Notes: generated from the sequence alone by a model not told the origin. Positions 7,020 to 14,907 are shown, counted from the stretch's first letter. The stretch is DNA of 26,807 nt from JAQGMJ01 sp036271855 (GCA_036271855.1 DATAZV010000401.1:1-26807), one strand, 5' to 3'. Made by a program: numbers and translations.

Positions 7020-8367
7020 ATTGCCCGGCGATCGCTGCGTCTTGCGCTGCCGGCTCGCGCTCGAATACCGCGATCGACTCCACGTGCGAGGTATGGGGGA
7101 ACATGTTCACCACCCCCGCCGCCTTCAGCGCGTAGCCATACAGGTTCACCAGCGCCTCGGCGTCACGCGCCAGGGTCGAAGGGCTGCAGGAGACATAGAC
7201 AATGCGCGAAGGCGCCGCTTCGCCCTGGCTGCCCAGCGCCTTCACCAGTTCCATCGCGCCGTCGCGCGGCGGGTCGATCAGCACCTTGTCGAAATGTCCG
7301 AGCGCGGCGATACTTTCGGGCGTGGCCTCGAACAGGTTGGCCACCTGGAAACTCGCCTTGCCCGCCAGCCCGTTGTGTGCCGCGTTGGCCTGGGCGCGTG
7401 CCACCAGCGAGGCGCTGCCCTCCACCCCAATCACCTCGCGCGCCAGGGTGGCGATGGGCAGGGTGAAATTTCCCAGGCCACAGAAGAAGTCGCCGATGCG
7501 CTCGTCCGGTTGCGGGTCAAGCAGGCGCAGCGCCCGGCCCACCAGGGTGGCGTTGATCTGGTGATTGACCTGGGTGAAGTCGGTCGGGGTGAACGGCATC
7601 GAGACGCCGAACTCCGGCAGTTCGTAGGTCAGGCCGGGCATGTCCAGCGGCCAGAATGGCAGCACCGTGTCCGGCCCCTTGGTCTGGGTCCAGAACTGCA
7701 CCGGATGCTGTGCGGCAAAGGCCTTGATCTTCTCTTCGTCTTCCGGCGTCAGCGGCGCCAGGATGCGCAGCACCAGCACGTCCACCGCGGTGCCGATGGC
7801 CAGCTCAATCTGCGGCAACTGGTCATGCAGGCTCAAGCCCGCCACCAGTTCGCGCAGCGGCAACAAGAGGTCGGAGATGCGTTTGGGCACCACGTGGCAT
7901 TCGCGCATGTCGGCCACGTAGCTGCTGCTGCGCTCGCGGAAGCCGACCAGCACGCCGCCTTTTTTCGGCACGTCGCGCACCGAAAAACGGGCACGGTAGC
8001 GGTATTCCCAGGCCGGGCCCTGGATCGGCCGCAGCATCACCTCGGGCGTCACGCGGCCGATGTGGCGCAGGTTGTCTTCCAGCACGCGCTGCTTGATCGC
8101 CACTTGCGTCGGCACATCGGCATGCTGCATCGAGCAGCCGCCGCAGGTGCCGAAGTGCGGGCACAGCGGCGCCACCCGTGAGGAAGAAGGCTTGAGAATC
8201 GCTGTGATGTGGGCATTCTCGAACCGTGCCTTCTTGCGGTAGGAACTCGCCAGCACGCGCTCGCCGGGCAGCGCGCCGTCGACGAAAATCGCCTTGCCTT
8301 CGTGATGCGCGACGCCGCGTGCCTCGTGATCGACCGACTCGATCAGCAGTTCCACCGCCGTGTCCAT
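7018..8367 (-). CDS. rlmD: 23S rRNA (uracil-1939-C5)-methyltransferase
   Basis: The 449-residue protein methylates U1939 of 23S rRNA using S-adenosylmethionine. It has an N-terminal TRAM-like domain (about 1-60), then the [4Fe-4S] ligands C69, C75 and C78 in CPHFGTCGGC plus C157 in ECHVV, matching the four ligands of E. coli RlmD. The SAM-binding loop is FCGLGNFTLP, DPPRDGA is the catalytic motif IV, and the nucleophile is C394 in VYVSCSPSTLARD. I chose ATG 8367 since the homologous region begins there; the open frame extends upstream to 8445 but would overlap the exonuclease gene and has no conserved sequence. It follows the exonuclease gene by 47 bp and converges on the Bax inhibitor-like gene. 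Confidence 0.95.
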   Translation of the reverse strand: MDTAVELLIESVDHEARGVAHHEGKAIFVDGALPGERVLASSYRKKARFENAHITAILKPSSSRVAPLCPHFGTCGGCSMQHADVPTQVAIKQRVLEDNLRHIGRVTPEVMLRPIQGPAWEYRYRARFSVRDVPKKGGVLVGFRERSSSYVADMRECHVVPKRISDLLLPLRELVAGLSLHDQLPQIELAIGTAVDVLVLRILAPLTPEDEEKIKAFAAQHPVQFWTQTKGPDTVLPFWPLDMPGLTYELPEFGVSMPFTPTDFTQVNHQINATLVGRALRLLDPQPDERIGDFFCGLGNFTLPIATLAREVIGVEGSASLVARAQANAAHNGLAGKASFQVANLFEATPESIAALGHFDKVLIDPPRDGAMELVKALGSQGEAAPSRIVYVSCSPSTLARDAEALVNLYGYALKAAGVVNMFPHTSHVESIAVFEREPAAQDAAIAGQ

Positions 8368-8414
8368 CTGCTCGCCATCCTGGATGCCTCTGCGCTCCTT
8401 CGGGGGGCCGTGCT

Positions 8415-9203
8415 TCAAGACTTCCATGCCTCCAGGTATTCGCACCAGTGGCTCTCGCTCATGCCTTCGAGGGTCTCGCGCACCAGTTTGATTTCGCGCT
8501 CATAGGCGGCGGCGTCCATGTGGCCGCGCATTTTCTGGAAGCGCAGGTAGACAAGATACGTGTTGACGACGTCGGTCTCGCAGTAATTGCGGATCTCCGG
8601 CAATTTGCCGGCGCTATACGCCCCCCACACCGCGCTGCCGTCCATGCCCAGCTTGCCGGGAAAACCGCATAACTTGGCCAGCGCGTCCAGCGGCGCCGAG
8701 GCGCGCGGCTGGTACATCGCCAGCAGGTCCATCAAATCCGTGTGGCGGCTGTGGTAGCGGCTGATGTAGTTGTTCCACTTGAAGTCGCGGCTGTCGTTGT
8801 AGTCGCCGTCGCCGAGGTCCCAATAACGCTCGGCGCTCACGCCATGCATCAGGCCACGGTAGTGCAGCACCGGCAGGTCGAAGCCGCCGCCGTTCCACGA
8901 CACGATGGTCGGGGTGAATTTTTCGATGCCGTCGAAAAAGCGCTGGATCAGCGTGCCCTCGCCGTCTTCCAGGCTGCCGATCGACCACACCTTCCAGCTT
9001 TCGCCGGCGCGCAGCACGCAGGAGATGGCGACGATGCGCTGCAGGTGCAGGGGCATGAAGTCGGAACCGGTCTGCGCGCGGCGATGATGAAAGGCCATCT
9101 CCGCCACATCGGCATCCGACAACTCGGCCGGCAGGTTTTCCAGCAGCCGGTAGCCGGCCACGTCGGGCACGGTCTCGATGTCGAACACCAGGGTCGGGGT
9201 CAT
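8415..9203 (-). CDS. PolB-like 3'-5' exonuclease (DEDDy type)
   Basis: A 262-residue predicted exonuclease. The three DEDD motifs are visible: ExoI as D8-I-E10 in VFDIETVPD, ExoII as SWNGGGFDLPVL around residue 105, and ExoIII as NYCETDVVNTYLVY near residue 208, with the tyrosine-type spacing. It matches the family of stand-alone PolB-like exonucleases found in many proteobacteria, whose substrate and physiological role are poorly defined; DNA repair or RNA processing are both possible. The start ATG overlaps the stop of the hydrolase gene by an ATGA arrangement (9200-9203). No ribosome binding site is needed to explain this coupled start. Confidence 0.92.
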   Translation of the reverse strand: MTPTLVFDIETVPDVAGYRLLENLPAELSDADVAEMAFHHRRAQTGSDFMPLHLQRIVAISCVLRAGESWKVWSIGSLEDGEGTLIQRFFDGIEKFTPTIVSWNGGGFDLPVLHYRGLMHGVSAERYWDLGDGDYNDSRDFKWNNYISRYHSRHTDLMDLLAMYQPRASAPLDALAKLCGFPGKLGMDGSAVWGAYSAGKLPEIRNYCETDVVNTYLVYLRFQKMRGHMDAAAYEREIKLVRETLEGMSESHWCEYLEAWKS

Positions 9204-10117
9204 GCCAGGCCTTCTTTCAGGGCGGCGATGGCCGCGTCGATGTGTTGCGCGGCGATGGCCGACACCGAGAATAGGCGGGCAAAACCGTGCGGCATGGTGT
9301 CGGCGCGCGCCACCGTCACCGGCACGCCCTTCTCCTTGAGCAAATCGGCGTAGTCCAGCCCTTCGTCACGCAAGGGATCATGCCCGGCCACCATCACATA
9401 GGCCGGCGGCAAACCTGCGAGGGTTTCCGCCCGCATCGGGCTGGCGCGATACTCCGGGCACTCCAGGCCGCCATTCAGGAACTGCCGCCAGTACCACTCC
9501 ATGTCGGCCTGCGTCAGCCCCGGCCCCTGGCCGTGCTCGACGTAGGAAGCGAGCGAGAAATCCGGCACGATGGTCGGATAGACCAGCCATTGGAACTTGA
9601 GCTTGGGCCCGACCTCGCGCGCCGTCAGCGCGCTTACTGCCGCCAGGTGGGCGCCGGCGCTATCGCCACCAACAGCCATGCGAGTGGCGTCGCAACCCAG
9701 CTCGCCTGCATGCGCCGCCAGCCATACCAGCGCCTCATGTGCATCTTCGCAGGGCGCGGGAAACGGAAATTCCGGAGCCAGGCGATATTCCACGCTCGCC
9801 ACCGCCGCCCCGCTTTGCGCGGCGATGCGCTGGCACAAGCTGTCATGGGTGGCAAGCGAGCCGGTGACCCAGCCGCCGCCATGGAAAAACACCAGCAGCG
9901 CGGGCTTGCCGCCCGGATGGTAAATGCGCGCCGGCAACTCGCGCCCCGCCAGGGGAATGCGCAGGTCGCTCAGCTTGAGACCGGGTAGCGCCGGCTGCTC
10001 CAGCAGGCGGGTGATTTCCTCGTAGCGCTGGCGCCGGCCCGCGGGCGTACCGGGGGCGGGGCCGAACTCGCGCCCAAGGCGTTCGAACCAGGCAACGATT
10101 TCAGAGTCGAGTGACAT
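9200..10117 (-). CDS. Alpha/beta hydrolase, HSL-type esterase
   Basis: A 305-residue esterase or lipase of the hormone-sensitive lipase family. The oxyanion-hole motif HGGGW is at 79-83, the nucleophile S153 lies in GDSAG, the acid is probably D247 in GHDPLRDEG and the base H277 in MPHGFARLF. Such enzymes hydrolyse short-chain acyl esters; the natural substrate is unknown. No signal peptide is present, so it is cytoplasmic. The upstream sequence has no clear Shine-Dalgarno site, so the ATG at 10117 is the best but not certain start. It sits 84 bp after nlpD, at the place where rpoS is often found. Confidence 0.93.
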   Translation of the reverse strand: MSLDSEIVAWFERLGREFGPAPGTPAGRRQRYEEITRLLEQPALPGLKLSDLRIPLAGRELPARIYHPGGKPALLVFFHGGGWVTGSLATHDSLCQRIAAQSGAAVASVEYRLAPEFPFPAPCEDAHEALVWLAAHAGELGCDATRMAVGGDSAGAHLAAVSALTAREVGPKLKFQWLVYPTIVPDFSLASYVEHGQGPGLTQADMEWYWRQFLNGGLECPEYRASPMRAETLAGLPPAYVMVAGHDPLRDEGLDYADLLKEKGVPVTVARADTMPHGFARLFSVSAIAAQHIDAAIAALKEGLA

Positions 10118-10201
10118 GGCTAAAGAAGGATGAATGAGTAGAAATCGCCGGCCGGCACGCAGGACCGATCCACGCGCGCCGGCACAGCGGACAGCGCGGC
10201 T

Positions 10202-11188
10202 TCAGCGGTCCGGCAAATACTTGGTCGGGTCGACCGGCTTGCCCTGGCGGCGGATTTCGAAATGCAGCTTCGGAATGTCGCTGTCGGTATTGCCGGCTTC
10301 GGCGATTTTTTGTCCCTTGGTCACGGTCTGCCCTTCCTTCACCAGCAGGGTGCTGTTGTGGGCGTAGGCCGAAAGATAGGTGTTGTTGTGCTTGATGATG
10401 ATCAGGCGGCCGTAGCCGCGCAGGCCCTGGCCCGCGTACACCACCCGGCCGGGACCGGCGGCCAGCACCGGGTCGCCGACCTTGGCGGCGATGTCCACGC
10501 CCTTGCTGGTGCCGTTTTCAGTGAACTGGCCGATCACCTTGCCGCCGGCCGGCCAGCCCCAGGCAACGTCGTCACTGCCTTCAATCGGTTTGGGCTCGGA
10601 TCGGGTATCCGGCCTGGGCGGCACCGCCGGCACTACCCCCGGAGTGGCAGGCGTGGCCGCAACTGGCGGCGCAATTGCGCTTGAGGGTGCAGTGGCGGCA
10701 GGCTGGCGCGCAGCCTCGCGCTGCGCCTGTGCCAGTGCCTCTTCCGAGTACGGACGCTTGGCGCCGTTCGGTTCGTTCTTGGTCACCGTGGCCGCCGCGG
10801 GCGCGCCTGCGCCGGCGGGCTCGCCTCCCGGGGGCGTAATCGGCCGCACGATCACCGCGCCCGAATCCGGACTCACCTGGGTTGGCGCCGGCGCGCCCGG
10901 CGGCACCACCCGCAGCACCTGGCCAACGTTGATGACGTTGACGTTGGCGATGTTGTTCCAGGCCGCCACTTCCTTGTAGTCCTGGCCGTGATCCAGCGCG
11001 ATGCTGTAGAGCGTATCGCCGCGCTTGACGGTGTAGAACTCGGGGCCCAGGGGCGCCGCCGCCGGCCTGGCCGCGGGCGGCGGCGTGCCGCCGGCGCTGC
11101 GGTCGACAATCGGGGCGTTGGTGCCGGAGGCGCAGGCGGCCAGCAAGGCCGCGGCGCAGGCGCAGGTGATTATTGTTCTGAGGTTCAT
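10202..11188 (-). CDS. nlpD: NlpD-like murein hydrolase activator lipoprotein
   Basis: A 328-residue lipoprotein. The lipobox L16-A-A-C19 ends a short signal peptide. A LysM peptidoglycan-binding domain lies at about 52-94 (YTVKRGDTLYSIA onward). A long Ala/Pro-rich linker follows, then a LytM/M23 domain at about 209-325. The domain is degenerate: the metal ligands normally seen as H in HKGIDI and the first H of HLHFEI are replaced (SKGVDI, KLHFEI), as in E. coli NlpD, so it should act as an activator of the amidase AmiC during cell separation rather than as a peptidase. It follows pcm by 133 bp in the surE-pcm-nlpD order. ATG 11188 is the only start that places the lipobox correctly. Confidence 0.94.
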   Translation of the reverse strand: MNLRTIITCACAAALLAACASGTNAPIVDRSAGGTPPPAARPAAAPLGPEFYTVKRGDTLYSIALDHGQDYKEVAAWNNIANVNVINVGQVLRVVPPGAPAPTQVSPDSGAVIVRPITPPGGEPAGAGAPAAATVTKNEPNGAKRPYSEEALAQAQREAARQPAATAPSSAIAPPVAATPATPGVVPAVPPRPDTRSEPKPIEGSDDVAWGWPAGGKVIGQFTENGTSKGVDIAAKVGDPVLAAGPGRVVYAGQGLRGYGRLIIIKHNNTYLSAYAHNSTLLVKEGQTVTKGQKIAEAGNTDSDIPKLHFEIRRQGKPVDPTKYLPDR

Positions 11189-11209
11189 TGTCTCGACACG
11201 ATCCTTCTT

Positions 11210-11271
11210 GGGGTCATCCTGGACTTGAGTCCACGCAGGCCTAACGCACGGAACACGGACACGTTGACCCC
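11210..11271 (-). repeat. Nested inverted repeats in the nlpD upstream region
   Basis: TGGACT-TG-AGTCCA (11220-11233) is a near-perfect dyad. It lies inside a wider pair, GGGGTCA (11210-11216) and TGACCCC (11265-11271). The whole lies 22-83 bases before the nlpD start codon. It could be an operator or a leader hairpin in nlpD mRNA. No run of T follows, so it is not a simple terminator for pcm. Confidence 0.4.
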
Positions 11272-11321
11272 GCAGACAGCGCGGCGCACGCCGAGGTTCC
11301 CGTTCGCGGGCTGCGCGCGCA

Positions 11322-12086
11322 TTATTTCACCATTCCGTTCAACATCGGCACGAAGCGCACCATGTCTAGCTGGCTCTCGATCACCCCGGCGACACGCTTT
11401 TCCACCAGCTTCAGCTGCTGTGAATTGGTGCCGACGGGAATGATCAATTTACCACCACGCTTGAGCTGCTGCACCAGCGCGGCGGGAATCGCCGGCGCGG
11501 CGGCGGCGACGATGATGGCGTCGAAAGGGGCCGCGTCCGGCAGGCCCTGGTAGCCGTCGCCGTAGGCCAGGCGCACGTTGGGCAGGCGCAGCTGGCGCAG
11601 GTTGTTGCGGGCCTTGTCGTACAGACCACGGATGCGCTCGATCGAATACACCTCTTCGGCCACCTGCGACAGCACCGCCGCCTGGTAGCCGCAGCCGGTG
11701 CCGACTTCCAGCACTTTGGCCAGCTTGCCGGTGGCCGGCATGATGGAGGCGATCATCTTTGCCACCGCGTAGGGCTGGGAGATGGTCTGCTCGAAGCCGA
11801 TCGGCAGCGCGTTGTCTTCGTAGGCGCGGCTCCACAGCGCCTCGTCGATGAAGCGCTCGCGCGGAATGCGGCGCATTGCTTCGAATACCGCTTCCGAAAC
11901 AATGCCCTGCTCGCGCAGGCGCTTGAGCATGCCCAGGCGCGCGGTGCTGGGGGCCGACCAGTCGCCCTCGTGCAGTACCTGCGAGCCGCCGGGCACGCGC
12001 GGGGCGGCAGCGCCCCCCGCCGGCTTCTTTTCAGCCGCGGGCCTGGAACCTCCAGGCGCCTTAGTTTTTAAGCCAGGAGCCGACAT
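11322..12086 (-). CDS. pcm: Protein-L-isoaspartate O-methyltransferase
   Basis: A 254-residue enzyme that methylates L-isoaspartyl residues in damaged proteins so that they can return to aspartate. The SAM-binding motif I is VLEVGTGCGYQAAVL at about 125-139, and the substrate-site segment ALPIGFEQTISQPYAVAKM (93-111) is the family hallmark. The catalytic core begins near residue 52; before it lies a basic, Ala/Pro-rich extension of about 45 residues not present in the E. coli protein but common, as I recall, in Burkholderiales. The ATG at 12086 overlaps the end of surE by 26 bp, indicating coupling. An internal start near residue 53 would give a protein of E. coli length, so the true N-terminus should be treated with some care. 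Confidence 0.93.
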   Translation of the reverse strand: MSAPGLKTKAPGGSRPAAEKKPAGGAAAPRVPGGSQVLHEGDWSAPSTARLGMLKRLREQGIVSEAVFEAMRRIPRERFIDEALWSRAYEDNALPIGFEQTISQPYAVAKMIASIMPATGKLAKVLEVGTGCGYQAAVLSQVAEEVYSIERIRGLYDKARNNLRQLRLPNVRLAYGDGYQGLPDAAPFDAIIVAAAAPAIPAALVQQLKRGGKLIIPVGTNSQQLKLVEKRVAGVIESQLDMVRFVPMLNGMVK

Positions 12087-12804
12087 TGTCTATCTGTTCG
12101 TAACGCGTGAGGTCGATCTGCAGCGGGGTCACCGAGACGTAGCCGCTGGCGGTGGCATGAAAGTCGGTGCCGGGGCCGTCGTCCGCCGCCGCCCCCACCT
12201 TGCCGACCCAGTACACCGGCTCGCCATGGGGGTCGCTGGACCTGACGGCCGGCTCCGACTTGTGGCGCTTGCCCAGGCGGGTGGCGAGGACGCCCTTGAT
12301 GCCGGTAGCGGCGTCACCGGGGAAATTGACGTTGAGGAGCGTCGGCGCGGTAAACGGCGTCTTGACATAGCGGGCGACGATCTCGCGCGCTGCCTGCCGC
12401 GCCGCATCAAGATTTTCGTAGCCCTTTTTCACCAGCGAAAAGGCGATCGACGGGATGCCCAGCAAATAGCCCTCGGTGGCAGCGGCGACGGTGCCGGAAT
12501 ACAGCGTGTCCTCGCCCATGTTGGCGCCGTCGTTGATGCCGGAGACCACCAGGTCGGGGCGGAAGTCAAGCAGCCCGGTGACGGCCAGGTGCACGCAGTC
12601 CGAGGGGGTGCCGTTGACGTAGAAAAAGCCGCTGGCGGCACGGCGCACGTACAGCGGCCGGTTCAGGGTCAGGGAGTTCGAGGCGCCGCTGTGATTGAGC
12701 TCGGGTGCCACCACCGTCACTTCGCCGAAGGGCGTGACAGCTTCGACCAAGGCAGCAAGACCGGGCGCGAAATAACCATCGTCATTGCTGACCAGAATTT
12801 TCAT
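12061..12804 (-). CDS. surE: 5'/3'-nucleotidase SurE
   Basis: A 247-residue metal-dependent phosphatase acting on nucleoside 5'- and 3'-monophosphates and on short polyphosphate in characterised members. The metal ligands D8-D9 occur in VSNDDG, with the conserved serine in HSGASNSLT and Asn in SGINDGANMGEDTLYSGTVAAA. The ATG at 12804 gives the family start MKILVSNDDG. It is the first gene of the surE-pcm-nlpD group and is transcribed from the gap on its right. The length is usual for the family. Confidence 0.97.
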   Translation of the reverse strand: MKILVSNDDGYFAPGLAALVEAVTPFGEVTVVAPELNHSGASNSLTLNRPLYVRRAASGFFYVNGTPSDCVHLAVTGLLDFRPDLVVSGINDGANMGEDTLYSGTVAAATEGYLLGIPSIAFSLVKKGYENLDAARQAAREIVARYVKTPFTAPTLLNVNFPGDAATGIKGVLATRLGKRHKSEPAVRSSDPHGEPVYWVGKVGAAADDGPGTDFHATASGYVSVTPLQIDLTRYEQIDNVGSWLKN

Positions 12805-12831
12805 TGAACAGGCCTTGTTGGATTACCCCGC

Positions 12832-12860
12832 ATTTTATCAGCCCGGGCACCTGTGCCCGG
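12832..12860 (-). promoter_or_regulatory. Putative surE promoter with overlapping palindrome
   Basis: Read on the minus strand, TGATAAAAT (12840-12832) is an extended -10 box (TG-n-TAAAAT). Transcription would start about 20 bases before the surE ATG. No -35 box is seen; instead that position is taken by a perfect palindrome CCGGGCAC-AG-GTGCCCGG (12843-12860), which could be an operator or simply a hairpin. The same extended -10 occurs before metG. Confidence 0.45.
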
Positions 12861-12869
12861 CCCGGCAAC

Positions 12870-12896
12870 CTGATAAAACCCGAGGTTTTTCGGCAA
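12870..12896 (+). promoter_or_regulatory. Right-facing promoter-like element in the surE-CBS gap
   Basis: TGATAAAAC (12871-12879) resembles an extended -10 box and is followed by CCGAGGTTTTTCGGCAA. The block resembles the sequence before metG at 22534-22558 (CTGATAAAA, then GGGTTTT and GCAA). It points away from surE into a 380-bp stretch without a gene. No -35 box is evident. Confidence 0.3.
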
Positions 12897-13280
12897 TCCG
12901 CTCCCCATGGCTAATACAAGCGTAGTCAAGTAGACGCCAAACAACAGTAAATCACAGGTTTTTTCGCCAGCTTGCACCCTGCTGTTGCCGCAGTGCGGGA
13001 ACCTGTCCGGAACGCTCCGCGGCAAGCACCTCTGGAAAATCGCGCTATTGCGTAGCCGTTTTCCGCGTCCGGTTACCACAAAGGTGTTAGGCCGCCGCGC
13101 CCGCGGGCCGCGGCCGGCATGGCGGCGAGGCAAGGGCGGGGGATGGCGCATGATCGGAGGCAGGAACTTTGCTATGAGCATCAAACATACCTGATCCCGT
13201 CAACTAAGTGTGGTTGATTTTCGCCATGGGTACGCGCGCGGGTGTAGCATGGTCGTCCGGTTGTTTTCTGGGAGTCCATC

Positions 13281-13709
13281 ATGAAGACTGTCGAACAACT
13301 GCTTGAAGGCAAGCCCGGCGGCATCATCGCCATCGCACCCAACGCCAGCGTGCTGGATGCCTTGAAGCTCTTAGCCGAGAAGAACGTCGGCGCCGTCCTG
13401 GTGATGGAAGGCGCGCGGCTGGCGGGCATCCTTTCCGAGCGCGACTATGCGCGCAAGGTGGCACTGAAAGGCAAATCCTCCGCCGACACCCCGGTGAGTG
13501 AAGTGATGACCCGCAGCGTGATCTGCGTGGGCCTGACCCACACCAACGAGGACTGCATGGGCCTGATGACGCAAAAGCACATCCGCCACCTGCCGGTGGT
13601 CGACGGCGAGCGGGTGCTGGGCATGCTGTCGATCGGCGACCTGGTGAAAGACCTGATCTCGGAGCAACAGTTCATCATCAGCCAGCTGGAGAGCTACATC
13701 CACGGCTAG
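13281..13709 (+). CDS. Tandem CBS-domain protein
   Basis: A 142-residue protein made almost entirely of two CBS domains (about residues 8-65 and 73-130). Such pairs form a Bateman module that binds adenosine nucleotides or similar ligands and signals energy state. The motif GILSERDYARKV ends the first domain and GMLSIGDLVKDLI the second. There is no output domain, so it probably works by binding a partner. GGGAG lies before ATG 13281. It converges with the potassium channel gene, 15 bp apart, and is likely transcribed alone. The ligand cannot be read from the sequence. Confidence 0.94.
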   Translation: MKTVEQLLEGKPGGIIAIAPNASVLDALKLLAEKNVGAVLVMEGARLAGILSERDYARKVALKGKSSADTPVSEVMTRSVICVGLTHTNEDCMGLMTQKHIRHLPVVDGERVLGMLSIGDLVKDLISEQQFIISQLESYIHG

Positions 13710-13716
13710 CCCTGAC

Positions 13717-13740
13717 GGCGCGCCTCAGTCCTGGCGCGCC
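13717..13740. terminator. GC hairpin between convergent CBS and channel genes
   Basis: Two copies of GGCGCGCC (13717-13724 and 13733-13740) can pair to form an eight-base stem with an eight-base loop. It spans the end of the channel gene and the short gap to the CBS gene. There is no T-run on either side, so intrinsic termination is doubtful; it may only slow polymerase or protect the 3' ends. Confidence 0.3.
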
Positions 13741-14768
13741 AGCAAGGCCTCGACCGCCGTGCGCCCGGCCGGGTTGGTCATGATCACCAGGGCGTCGCCC
13801 GGCTCGATGCGGTATTCCGGGTCCGGATTGAACAGCCATTCGCCGCGGCGGTGGGTGGCCATCAACAGGAAATCGCGCGACTTGGCGGTGAGGTCGCCCA
13901 GGGGGCGCGGCGTCATGCCGGGCGGAATCGTCACTTCTTCGACGCGCAGGCCATCGTCGCGGCGCAGCATCTGGTCCATGAAGCTGACCACGTGAGGGCG
14001 GATCATGGCGGACGCGATGCGCATGCCGCCGGTAAAGTCGGGGGAGACGATTTCATCTGCGCCGGCGCGGCGCGCCTTGTCGGCGTTGCGGATGTCGTGC
14101 ACCCGCGCCACCACCCGCACCTTGGGCGCGATCTGCTTCACCGAGAGGGAGATGACGATGTTGCGGCTGTCGTCGCCGGTGACGGCGAAGACGCCGGCGG
14201 CGCGGGCGATGCCGGCCTCGATCAGCACGTCGTCGTCGGCGCCGTCGCCGTGCAGGACGAAGGCATCCGGATGGTTTTCGGCGTAGGCGGCGATGGCCTG
14301 CTCCGATTCCTCGATGATGACAAAGCGGCGCGCCGTTTTCGCCAGTTCGGTGGCGACGTTGCTGCCGACCCGGCCGATGCCGCAGATGATGTAGTGGTCC
14401 GAGAGCTTGGCGATAGCCTTGTCCATACGATTTCTCTTCAGGGTTTGATTCAGGTCGGATTCGAGGATCATCACCGTGACGGTGGAGAACATGTAGGTCA
14501 TGGTGCCGATGCCGGTGAAGGCGATCAGCACGGTAAACACCCGGCCCCAGGGGTGGTTGGTCAGGTCGACGATCTCGCCGTAGCCGATGGTGGCGACGGT
14601 GACGAAGGTCATGTAAAAACTGTCCAGCCAGGTGGTTTGCGCGCCGCCGATGATCTTGTAGCCGAAGGTGCCGACCACGTGCACCAGCAATACCACCAGC
14701 GCCGCCCACAGCAGGCCGGTGGCATGGTTTCTGGAAAGGATGTCGCCGAGCTTGCGCCTGGTAGCCAC
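13725..14768 (-). CDS. Two-TM potassium channel with RCK (TrkA-N/TrkA-C) domains
   Basis: A 347-residue MthK-like channel. Two transmembrane helices (about 17-35 and 75-102) flank a pore loop whose selectivity filter is T60-I-G-Y-G-E65, a slight variant of TVGYGD. A TrkA-N Rossmann domain follows, with G130-x-G132-x2-G135, and then a TrkA-C domain from about residue 265 (VEEVTIPPGMTPRPLGDL onward). It should pass potassium across the inner membrane under ligand control. The start codon is GTG at 14768, and no in-frame ATG is near; only a weak AGCGGG precedes it. The gene is separated from creD by 139 bp with its own possible promoter. Confidence 0.94.
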   Translation of the reverse strand: MATRRKLGDILSRNHATGLLWAALVVLLVHVVGTFGYKIIGGAQTTWLDSFYMTFVTVATIGYGEIVDLTNHPWGRVFTVLIAFTGIGTMTYMFSTVTVMILESDLNQTLKRNRMDKAIAKLSDHYIICGIGRVGSNVATELAKTARRFVIIEESEQAIAAYAENHPDAFVLHGDGADDDVLIEAGIARAAGVFAVTGDDSRNIVISLSVKQIAPKVRVVARVHDIRNADKARRAGADEIVSPDFTGGMRIASAMIRPHVVSFMDQMLRRDDGLRVEEVTIPPGMTPRPLGDLTAKSRDFLLMATHRRGEWLFNPDPEYRIEPGDALVIMTNPAGRTAVEALLARQD

Positions 14769-14813
14769 GCGTGCGGCCCGCTCAAGCGCGGGGCTTTGTT
14801 CTGTAGATGCCTG

Positions 14814-14844
14814 ATTGTAGCTTCCCGGCAGGCAGCGGCCTCAA
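14814..14844 (-). promoter_or_regulatory. Possible promoter of the potassium channel gene
   Basis: On the minus strand, TACAAT (14819-14814) is a good -10 box, 45 bases before the GTG start codon. TTGAGG (14844-14839) could be a -35 box but the spacer is 19 bases, longer than the optimum. Confidence 0.4.
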
Positions 14845-14857
14845 TTGCCGATATGAC

Positions 14858-14893
14858 AACGCCGCCCGGGCGCGCATGCGGCGGGCGGCGTTT
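14858..14893 (-). terminator. Hairpin after creD
   Basis: An eleven-base arm pair AACGCCGCCCG / CGGGCGGCGTT (14858-14868 and 14882-14892) with a 13-base loop lies 15 bases after the creD stop. On the minus strand it is followed by only a few T (GTTGTC), so it is a GC-rich terminator of moderate quality. Confidence 0.45.
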
Positions 14894-14907
14894 GGCGGCG
14901 GCGGTGC

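Larger units (their letters stand above)
12805..13280. other. 476-bp gene-free region between surE and the CBS-domain gene
   Basis: I see no convincing coding sequence on either strand; open frames here show no family pattern, ribosome binding site or sensible composition. The left part holds the surE promoter candidates. Further right are small hairpins: GCAC..GTGC (12974-12996), CGGA/TCCG (13008-13019) and GGAAAA/TTTTCC (13034-13064), then a very GC-rich segment with GCCGCC/GGCGGC arms (13091-13126). It could hold a small RNA or a long leader for the CBS gene. No tRNA or known riboswitch core is recognised. Confidence 0.5.

Noticed and set aside
10202..11188. Loss of M23 metal ligands in NlpD as a pseudogene sign
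   Set aside because: The same replacements exist in functional NlpD of E. coli, which is an amidase activator and not a peptidase.
12801..13184. A 127-codon minus-strand open frame in the surE-CBS gap
   Set aside because: It would overlap the surE start and promoter, has no ribosome binding site or known pattern, and its composition (Pro/Arg-rich then hydrophobic) looks random.
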